Shown piece after piece: positions 59,022 through 64,000 of a stretch of 64,000 nt of DNA. How positions within the stretch are numbered: the stretch's first letter is position 1; every line of letters starts with the position of its first letter. The position numbers were made by a program, and so were the translations under genes. This DNA comes from Sphingobium sp. 66-54. GTDB lineage: Bacteria > Pseudomonadota > Alphaproteobacteria > Sphingomonadales > Sphingomonadaceae. Where the stretch lies: assembly GCA_001899715.1 (NCBI GenBank), contig MKWI01000023.1, positions 1-64,000 on the forward strand, given 5' to 3'. The notes beneath the pieces were generated by a model. The model ran no database searches and was not told the origin of the DNA. It saw nothing but the letters and a program-made list of their open reading frames with translations.

Positions 59022-59767
59022 ACCTTCGCCTTGAAGGGTGTGAAGTCGGTGCCCTCGTCGAACACGTCCACTCCTTCACGCCGCTTCAATGTGCCAACCA
59101 CGATATAGGTGACAGGAGTCAGCACCGCCTCCCACAGCGTCTTGATGAGCCATTGCGAGAGGACAACTTGCATCAACTGCTCGGGCGGCCACCCGGCGAG
59201 CCCGTAAAAGGCGAGCGGATAGAAGATCAGGCTATCGAGCCCCTGCCCCACTACGGTCGATCCGATCGTGCGCATCCACAGGAACCGCCCGCCGGTCCAC
59301 AGCTTCATCCGCGCCAGCACATAGCTATTGGCGAACTCGCCCGCCCAGAAGGCGGTCATGGAAGCGATGACGATCCGCCAGCTATTGCCGAACACGAATT
59401 CGTAGGAAGATTGCCCCGGCCATCCGTCGGCCGGCGGTAGTGCCACCACCACCCACGCCATGAACGCCATGAAGGCGAGCGCGGCAAACCCCGTCCAGAT
59501 CACCCGCCGCGCCCGCGCATAACCGTAAACCTCGGTCAGCACGTCGCCGATAATGTAGCTGATCGGGAAAAACAGCACGCCGGCGCCGAACGCCCACTGG
59601 CTGCCATCCGGCATCGGCAGGTAGGAGGGTTTCGACGCACCGATGATATTGCTGAGCAACAGGATGGCGACAAAAGCCGCCATGATGAGGTCATAATAAC
59701 GGAAGTGCTGCACGCTTGCGGCACTAACGGCCGCCGGTCGAGCGGGGAGTTTGGCAGACTCGGACAT
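59018..59767 (-). CDS. yhhQ: Queuosine precursor transporter (YhhQ family)
   Basis: About 249 aa from the MSESAK start. Six hydrophobic helices; the family patterns [57 protein letters not shown] and [18 protein letters not shown] are visible. It imports preQ0/preQ1 for queuosine in tRNA. The start is uncertain because no strong ribosome binding site precedes it; a TTG twelve codons upstream is the other option. It is the last chromosomal gene before the tRNA-Arg island. Confidence 0.9.
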   Translation of the reverse strand: MSESAKLPARPAAVSAASVQHFRYYDLIMAAFVAILLLSNIIGASKPSYLPMPDGSQWAFGAGVLFFPISYIIGDVLTEVYGYARARRVIWTGFAALAFMAFMAWVVVALPPADGWPGQSSYEFVFGNSWRIVIASMTAFWAGEFANSYVLARMKLWTGGRFLWMRTIGSTVVGQGLDSLIFYPLAFYGLAGWPPEQLMQVVLSQWLIKTLWEAVLTPVTYIVVGTLKRREGVDVFDEGTDFTPFKAKV

Positions 59768-59837
59768 CGGCACGCTGCTTAACCCGCTTTGCCCCGCGCG
59801 CAAACCACGCTATTCGCGCCCAACCGGCCACGGTCGC

Positions 59838-59885
59838 GCGCCCGTAGCTCAGCTGGATAGAGCATTCGCCTTCTAAGCTGAGGGT
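59838..59885 (+). pseudogene. Degenerate tRNA-Arg(TCT): intact 5' half, broken 3' half
   Basis: GCGCCCG-TA-GCTC...GAGC-A-TTCGC-CTTCTAA-GC is a normal tRNA 5' half through the anticodon loop (TCT). Then GCGAA expected for stem closure is GCTGA, and no T-stem, T-loop (TTCGA) or acceptor 3' strand follows: the sequence runs into TGCGTGGCAGAACATG. The break just after the anticodon loop is typical of integrase crossover sites in tRNA genes. Confidence 0.75.
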
Positions 59886-59964
59886 CTGCGTGGCAGAACA
59901 TGTGGGAGGACTGTAGTTTAGGCATTGCTGGCCGGGAAGCGAACCGTCTAGCGAACCGTGTTGT

Positions 59965-60041
59965 GGCCCCGTAGCTCAGCTGGATAGAGCATCGGTCTTC
60001 TAAACCGATTGTCGCGTGTTCGAATCACGCCGGGGTCACCA
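59965..60041 (+). tRNA. tRNA-Arg (anticodon TCT)
   Basis: GGCCCCG-TA-GCTC...GAGC-A-TCGGT-CTTCTAA-ACCGA-TTGTC-GCGTG-TTCGAAT-CACGC-CGGGGTC-A-CCA. All four stems pair (one G-T in the acceptor), the anticodon is TCT, and CCA is encoded. It decodes AGA/AGG, which are rare codons in GC-rich genomes. It starts only 86 bases after the end of the recognisable part of the broken copy. Confidence 0.96.
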
Positions 60042-60147
60042 TCCACGGAGCCGATAAGAAGGATGTGGGATTGCCGCTACAAAATTTGCCGATAGAAACC
60101 ATATGTAAGAGATTCGTCGTTACGCTGTTTGGATTGTGAGGATAGGA

Positions 60148-60879
60148 ATGGAGTTTCACGCAGACAGCATTCAGGCAGTGCTGTTCCTTGCGCCCAGTCA
60201 GCGCCAAGACGACGCGCTAAAGCTATGGGGTGAGTTGTTTCCGAATGATTCCCCCGACGGGTTCCAGCGTTTTAATGCATCACCAGCTCTAAATTCATCA
60301 GCACATGGGGACCGGCAAGGATTTCAGATAACAGTCAATGCCCAGGTTGGCCGGATTGACGTAATACTCGCTCATTCACCGCAGGCGCTACCCAGTGACG
60401 CCGGGCCTCCCCGCATCGCAGACGTTGCAGGAGCTTCTGCAAAGGCTGTCGAATTGCTCAAGCGGCTCGCCTCTGGGCTAAGGGTTGTCCGAGCAGCTAT
60501 CGTTTTTGAGTTAGCAAAAACCGTTTCCAAAGGTAGCGAATCATCCGAGATTTTGAAAAATCTTCCGGGTTATCCGCTTCCTGAAAATGCGACAGACGTC
60601 AACGTCCAATTTAACTCGCGTAAGAATTTTGCCTTTTCGGAAGACAGGGAAATGAACCGTCTCTGCGCTTGGTCGTCTGGGCAAGTTGGCTTTATCATGA
60701 ACCCGCAACTTCAAGGCAGCAACGTCATGATGATGACCCCGTTCGTAGGCTTCAAAATTGACGTAAACAGTGCGCCTCAAATGCCATTACCGCCTGATGG
60801 GGTACATCAAGCTATCGATGAGCTTGCGGCGGAAGCCTTAGCGATCGCAAGCGAAGGGATAACAAGGTTTCAGTCATGA
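60148..60879 (+). CDS. Unknown protein A of a three-gene island cassette
   Basis: About 243 aa from the ATG with GAGG six bases upstream; the track starts at a GTG four codons earlier. I do not recognise the family. The sequence predicts a mixed alpha/beta soluble protein: an N-terminal beta-rich part (SIQAVLFLAPSQRQDD), a helix with LLKRLASGLRVVRAAIVFELAK, a VNVQFNSRKNFAFSEDREMNRLCAWSSGQ stretch and a C-terminal amphipathic helix. No signal peptide, membrane helix, Walker or nuclease motif is evident. Its stop overlaps the start of gene B (ATGA). Base composition is clearly AT-richer than the chromosome to its left. Confidence 0.75.
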   Translation: MEFHADSIQAVLFLAPSQRQDDALKLWGELFPNDSPDGFQRFNASPALNSSAHGDRQGFQITVNAQVGRIDVILAHSPQALPSDAGPPRIADVAGASAKAVELLKRLASGLRVVRAAIVFELAKTVSKGSESSEILKNLPGYPLPENATDVNVQFNSRKNFAFSEDREMNRLCAWSSGQVGFIMNPQLQGSNVMMMTPFVGFKIDVNSAPQMPLPPDGVHQAIDELAAEALAIASEGITRFQS

Positions 60880-61478
60880 CTCAAACCGTTTTAGGTAACC
60901 CGCTTGAAGATGTGTGGTGGAACAGTAGTTCTAGCTCCAGCGAAACTATTGAGAAGTATCGCAGCCATATTCATGATATCATGCTGAATACGCAGCTTGA
61001 TGTTGAGAATTTTGTAAGTAGCTTCACCACTCACAAGAAAATTGTAACCGAGGGCACAAGTACATCCGAAAATATTCGGCCTTTATACTATGTTAAATTT
61101 CCACGATCTTTTTCGTTTTCATCACCAAATTCATCGAGCAACATGCTCGGCACCGTTGAAGAATATTACAATAAGGTAGAGGTTCAATTGAACCTTCTTT
61201 CCGCTTCTGATGAGGCCGATGATGATGGAGTGGAACAGGGGGCGATAGATTCCGCATTAGTCTTAGTGGAGCAATTGAAGCGACATAATCTGGCTCCCCC
61301 CGCTTTGTCTTGGCACGGTGGAGATGCCGTAGTAATGCTATGGGCACTCGGTGATACTACATATGCTATTACCGTAACCGACGGCGAAATTGGATATGTA
61401 GTTAGACGAAACCGTAAGGCTATCAGAATGGCTGATTCAATTAAGCTAGACACGTTCAAATTGGCTGACCTTCGCTGA
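60876..61478 (+). CDS. Unknown protein B of the three-gene island cassette
   Basis: 200 aa, translationally coupled to gene A. A Ser-rich N-terminus (WWNSSSSSSETIEKY), a helical middle, a Ser/Asn-rich segment (SFSFSSPNSSSN), and a C-terminal beta domain with PPALSWHGGDAVVMLWALGDTTYAITVTDGEIGYVVRRN. That last part resembles, from memory, small hypothetical proteins with a PP...DGG..L.W pattern found in gene pairs of unknown role. No catalytic motif can be named. Confidence 0.75.
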   Translation: MTQTVLGNPLEDVWWNSSSSSSETIEKYRSHIHDIMLNTQLDVENFVSSFTTHKKIVTEGTSTSENIRPLYYVKFPRSFSFSSPNSSSNMLGTVEEYYNKVEVQLNLLSASDEADDDGVEQGAIDSALVLVEQLKRHNLAPPALSWHGGDAVVMLWALGDTTYAITVTDGEIGYVVRRNRKAIRMADSIKLDTFKLADLR

Positions 61479-61481
61479 TCC

Positions 61482-62108
61482 ATGCCTGTTGAAATAACGG
61501 ACGCAGACGAAATCTCTCGCTGCATTATTTTTGATCGTGCGTTCGATCAAGATTTGCACGTCGATGAAATGTTGTGGCGCTTTGGCCAAACCCAGGCGGA
61601 TGGTGCTTCGCACGAATCAGCGGTCCTCAGACGGCTAGCTCCCCTCGCAGAGGACGTACACCGAATAGGTTGTGCTATCGCTGCCAAGCAAAACGCAAGA
61701 AAGAACGAACCACAGCCTGGCCCAAATCGTCGATATTACTGCGGTTTTCGAACAGCATCTTATGCCTCACTGCCAAAGGACGGGGAAGGTTATTTGATTA
61801 GCTTCACAAACGACGGAGAAGACGGAGAAGAGGCGCACGTGGACGTAGCTTTGACCGTTACGGTTGATGGCAAAAGCGCTAAGGCTAATACTCGTACGAA
61901 TGCTGGCTTAGCATTAGCTGAACATTTTGGTCCTCCTGCGCCGCATCGCTGCGCCTGCGATGAAGTGGACGAATGTCATCCATTTTCTCTTTGGGGCGAA
62001 CAATGTTTGTTTACTGGTTTACGGGACCGATGGCCGAGCCTTCAATTGCTAGAGGTTCCAAACCAAATTGCCCCAGACGAGGGTGATCAACCTCGTCTGT
62101 TGCAGTGA
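61482..62108 (+). CDS. Unknown protein C of the three-gene island cassette, Cys-rich tail
   Basis: 208 aa, three bases after gene B. The N-terminus (DADEISRCIIFDRAFDQDLHVDEMLWRFG...SHESAVLRRLAP) is acidic and helical; a middle RRYYCGFRTASYASLP segment and a beta stretch follow (HVDVALTVTVDGKSAKANT). The C-terminal third has HRCACDEVDECHPF and GEQC, enough Cys/His for a zinc site. I recognise no family. Position and spacing make it part of one operon with A and B. Confidence 0.75.
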   Translation: MPVEITDADEISRCIIFDRAFDQDLHVDEMLWRFGQTQADGASHESAVLRRLAPLAEDVHRIGCAIAAKQNARKNEPQPGPNRRYYCGFRTASYASLPKDGEGYLISFTNDGEDGEEAHVDVALTVTVDGKSAKANTRTNAGLALAEHFGPPAPHRCACDEVDECHPFSLWGEQCLFTGLRDRWPSLQLLEVPNQIAPDEGDQPRLLQ

Positions 62109-62139
62109 AGTTCAGGCTCCGCGTTTAAGCGCTCAACTA

Positions 62140-62505
62140 TCACGGCTCGAACGGGCTAACACTTCGGCCCCGGCACCCGTCGCACAGGCGGTTGCCGGGG
62201 CCTTCGCTATGGAAAGGCTGGCGGCAGCGCAGACACGGCCGAACCTTGGGTTGCCGGGGCGGCTCCTCAGCGCCCCGGCCGGTGTCCACGTCAGATATGT
62301 CAGACTGGTGCACCGTTCGCTGTGGCAGCGGCAGATCGAAGACGATGCTGCCCCGATACACGCGGTCGTAGATATTGCTCCGGTCATTGTGGCGACCGCC
62401 CAGCGCGGTGACCGCCTCTTCCAACGTCATGCCGACGCGCAGAGAGGCCCAGCGACTACCGCCGGTAGGCTTGAACCGGAGCTGGGTAATGCGCGTGTCG
62501 ATCAT
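62140..62505 (-). CDS. Phage-type zinc-ribbon small protein
   Basis: 121 aa. The C-terminus has a CxxC...CxxC knuckle (CLRCRQPFHSEGPGNRLCDGC), of a type I have seen in small proteins of alphaproteobacterial phages and islands. The N-terminus carries FKPTGGSRWASLRVGMTLEEAVTALGG, which looks like a small alpha/beta module. Start overlaps the preceding gene's stop by ATGA. Possibly a regulator or nucleic-acid binding protein. It is the last minus-strand gene before the cassette and converges with it. Confidence 0.68.
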   Translation of the reverse strand: MIDTRITQLRFKPTGGSRWASLRVGMTLEEAVTALGGRHNDRSNIYDRVYRGSIVFDLPLPQRTVHQSDISDVDTGRGAEEPPRQPKVRPCLRCRQPFHSEGPGNRLCDGCRGRSVSPFEP

Positions 62506-62639
62506 CGCGGCGGCCGGGGATTGGTGCCCTTCGCCGGGGGAGTGCCAGTCTTGCGGGGCGGCGGCACCGTTCCCGGCCCCTGTGGCGATTTCACCTGGCG
62601 GGGTGGCGTATAGCGCTGTGGTCGCGGGGGACGCATCAT
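62502..62639 (-). CDS. 45-aa Pro/Arg-rich basic peptide
   Basis: Too short for the track as such (the track's 89-aa version is over-extended). It begins at an ATG overlapping the upstream gene's stop (ATGA) with GGGAGGAAGGA before it. Composition is strongly basic and Pro-rich (RPPRPQRYTPPRQVKSPQGPG), probably disordered. The tight coupling on both sides argues that it is translated. Function unknown. Confidence 0.55.
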   Translation of the reverse strand: MMRPPRPQRYTPPRQVKSPQGPGTVPPPRKTGTPPAKGTNPRPPR

Positions 62640-62851
62640 GGCTGTCCTTCCTCCCGCCGCTGTTCCTTCGCCGCTGCCAGCGCCGTCCGGTATTCCGCCA
62701 TGTCGCCGGGCAACAGGCGCTTCAACGCCCATTGCGGCGGGTCGAACTTGCCCCGGATGGACAACATGCACATGCGGAATGCATCGTCGCGCTGCTTCTT
62801 GGCGGCAGAGCGCCGGGCGTTGGCGCTCATCCTCGCGTGATAGCTACTCAC
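62636..62851 (-). CDS. 71-aa helical basic protein
   Basis: 71 aa from a GTG that overlaps the stop of the 275-aa gene (GTGA). It is basic and helical (MSANARRSAAKKQRDDAFRMCMLSIRGKFDPPQWALKRLLPGDMAEYRTALAAAKEQRREEG). It has the look of a small phage structural or DNA-associated protein, but there is no family assignment. Part of a coupled string of small genes. Confidence 0.6.
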   Translation of the reverse strand: MSSYHARMSANARRSAAKKQRDDAFRMCMLSIRGKFDPPQWALKRLLPGDMAEYRTALAAAKEQRREEGQP

Positions 62852-63675
62852 CGGCCCGTTCCTTCCAGCGCCTTGATGCTCTTGGCGGCCTTCGCCGCCG
62901 GGGCGTTCCGCAACGCGATCACATCGCCGTAGCGCTTCACCAAGGCGGAGCCGGACGCGGTGACGTGCCTGATCGCCGCATCGGTTGCCGAAAGCTGGGC
63001 ATCATCGACCGGGGCGAACTTGGCGGCCGCGCGCGCCCGGAGCGTGGTGTGGGCTTCGGGGGCAAACCCAGAGAGGAACGGCTGGGCATGGAGCACCGCC
63101 GCCACGGTCGGGATATCGCCCGTGTCGATAGCCTGCGCCACGAACTTCATCCGCTCGTCGGGCTTCTTCATGGCCTTGATATGCGAGCGCACCTCAGCCG
63201 CCAGGGCGAGCCCTTCGGGCGTCTTGCGCGCCGGGTGGTCGAGCGCCGTTGCGACGCGCTGTTCCAGCGTGGTGCGGTAGCCTTCGAGCTCCTTCAACCG
63301 CCGGTCGATGGCCGGGCCGACGCGGGCGAACGCCTGTTCGGCGGCGACGATGAACTCTTCCGCATCCACGACGCGGGTGGGCTTGCCGTTCTTCATCCGC
63401 ACATTGTCGCTGTAGTCGGTACGACCGCCCTTTTCGGCGGCATACTGGCGACGGCGGGCGGGATCGGCGATTGCCTGCAAGTCGCGCTCGGCATCGTTCA
63501 TGCGGCCGAACAGGTCGTAGCAGAGGCGCAAGCTCTCCCGCGCGGCGGCAAGGACGTTGGTGCCCAGGGTGCCCTCCACGTCGAGCGGCTCTCCGATACC
63601 CAGCAGGCTGTCGGGGTGGAGGCCGAGCGGCACATCGGGCCGGATCGGGGTGCTGTCATCAATCAAACGGGGCAT
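62848..63675 (-). CDS. 275-aa helical phage-associated protein, unknown
   Basis: 275 aa, predicted largely alpha-helical with probable coiled coils (AAEQAFARVGPAIDRRLKEL). ATG with GGAGACC just upstream, ten bases after the terminase stop. In tailed phages the gene after the large terminase is usually the portal, but this protein is too short and lacks portal-like features. It might be a scaffold, head or packaging accessory protein. Confidence 0.7.
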   Translation of the reverse strand: MPRLIDDSTPIRPDVPLGLHPDSLLGIGEPLDVEGTLGTNVLAAARESLRLCYDLFGRMNDAERDLQAIADPARRRQYAAEKGGRTDYSDNVRMKNGKPTRVVDAEEFIVAAEQAFARVGPAIDRRLKELEGYRTTLEQRVATALDHPARKTPEGLALAAEVRSHIKAMKKPDERMKFVAQAIDTGDIPTVAAVLHAQPFLSGFAPEAHTTLRARAAAKFAPVDDAQLSATDAAIRHVTASGSALVKRYGDVIALRNAPAAKAAKSIKALEGTGR

Positions 63676-63685
63676 GGTTGGTCTC

Positions 63686-64000
63686 CTAGAAATGGCCAGC
63701 GGTGATCCGCCCGGACGTTGCCAGCATCACGGGGGAATTGACGAGGTATCGGATGGCGTCGGCCGCATGGTCGGCGGCGGTCGTGTCCACGTCCTCAAGG
63801 CGCACATCGTCGCGCGGGAGGAGCGGCAGGGTTTCGAGGGCGTAGCGGCACCGCTCGGACAGCCAGAGGCCGGGCGTGTCGGGGTCGCCGTCGCGGGCGG
63901 CGGCCATCATGGCCTTCACCTTCACCCAGCCGGAAATTCGGTCCTTGCGAGGCTTCACCAGGTGCAGGCCGTATTTCGCAAGCTGCTCAATCAGCGTGTC
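63686..64000 (-). CDS. Phage terminase large subunit, C-terminal part (runs off window)
   Basis: Partial: 104 codons in frame to the window edge, beginning at its 5' side with DTLIEQLAKYGLHLVKPRKD. The end reads LWLSERCRYALETLP...EDVDTTAADHAADAIRYLVN. The pattern of a short helix, the EDVDT stretch and HAADAIRY is characteristic of the end of the nuclease domain of large terminases, whose Asp residues lie in the RNase H-like active site. This makes prophage origin of the block likely. Confidence 0.8.
   Translation of the reverse strand, partial: DTLIEQLAKYGLHLVKPRKDRISGWVKVKAMMAAARDGDPDTPGLWLSERCRYALETLPLLPRDDVRLEDVDTTAADHAADAIRYLVNSPVMLATSGRITAGHF

Larger units (their letters stand above)
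59838..64000. mobile_element. tRNA-Arg-associated accessory island with prophage packaging genes (left part)
   Basis: The region begins at a broken tRNA-Arg(TCT), contains an intact tRNA-Arg(TCT), an AT-richer three-gene operon, and a minus-strand block of phage-type genes with a terminase large subunit end running off the window. No integrase or right att site is seen within the window. The left boundary is inferred from the tRNA break and the drop in G+C. Confidence 0.65.

Noticed and set aside
59838-59913. A functional first tRNA-Arg
   Set aside because: No T-arm or 3' acceptor strand follows the anticodon arm, and the anticodon stem does not close.
62068-62613. 181-codon plus-strand ORF overlapping the end of gene C
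   Set aside because: Overlaps the coupled minus-strand zinc-ribbon gene and has no ribosome binding site or domain.
62638-63705. 355-codon plus-strand ORF over the phage block
   Set aside because: Antisense to four tightly coupled minus-strand genes that have good ribosome binding sites.

Overview
This window looks like chromosomal DNA of a high-G+C alphaproteobacterium, most probably a member of the Sphingomonadales. That assignment is inference from gene content and layout: metG-tatD-MBL and ccmCDEFGHI runs, a ThiS-ThiG fusion, an alphaproteobacterial-type RpoH promoter in front of dnaK, several MFS and SnoaL-rich catabolic genes, and short palindromic repeats of a kind I associate with sphingomonads. 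No rRNA is present; there are two intact tRNA genes and one degenerate one.

Layout. (1) 249-12796: one tightly packed minus-strand catabolic cluster, read from a GMC oxidoreductase through an MBL hydrolase, a CYP199-like P450, a lactonase-like MBL protein, a 3-hydroxyisobutyrate dehydrogenase-like enzyme, an EstB-type serine hydrolase, a carboxymuconolactone decarboxylase-like protein, two SnoaL proteins, an SDR, a second serine hydrolase, a phytoene-desaturase-like FAD enzyme, a 73-aa orphan and another SDR. Many junctions are ATGA overlaps. The substrate is unknown. (2) 12904-24492: housekeeping genes on the minus strand (MBL hydrolase, tatD, metG, leuC, MFS, ferritin-like protein, a Map plus ParD-like pair with a palindromic operator, scoAB, CsbD, fused thiSG). 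(3) 24581-27581: aroQ, a small membrane protein, accBC and an ArsC-like reductase on the plus strand. (4) 28008-34782: a Tat-exported molybdenum hydroxylase pair divergent from xdhC and a mocA-like cytidylyltransferase, then a SnoaL-like protein and an AAHS-type transporter. (5) 35035-42001: kup and a cytochrome c maturation operon, ccmCDEFGHI, without ccmAB. (6) 42189-52053: purF, an SDR, dnaKJ, a PCuAC lipoprotein, quinol nitric oxide reductase and a PH/SHOCT protein. (7) 52239-59767: tRNA-Val, an aldolase-CbbY-DhaL-DhaK operon, hslVU, an enoyl-CoA hydratase and a queuosine-precursor transporter.

(8) 59838-64000 is an accessory region. A degenerate 5' part of a tRNA-Arg(TCT) gene is followed by an intact tRNA-Arg(TCT), then a visibly AT-richer plus-strand operon of three genes I do not recognise (60148-62108). 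Facing it is a minus-strand set of small phage-type genes that starts with the C-terminus of a terminase large subunit running off the window edge. The three-gene cassette, placed between a tRNA and prophage packaging genes, is the best candidate here for an undescribed system, possibly antiviral or host-interaction. Nothing in the sequence proves that role.

Intergenic gaps at 21.5, 27.6-28.0, 33.4, 34.9-35.0, 44.4-44.9 and 58.1 kb carry copies of a few short imperfect palindromes (REP-like).
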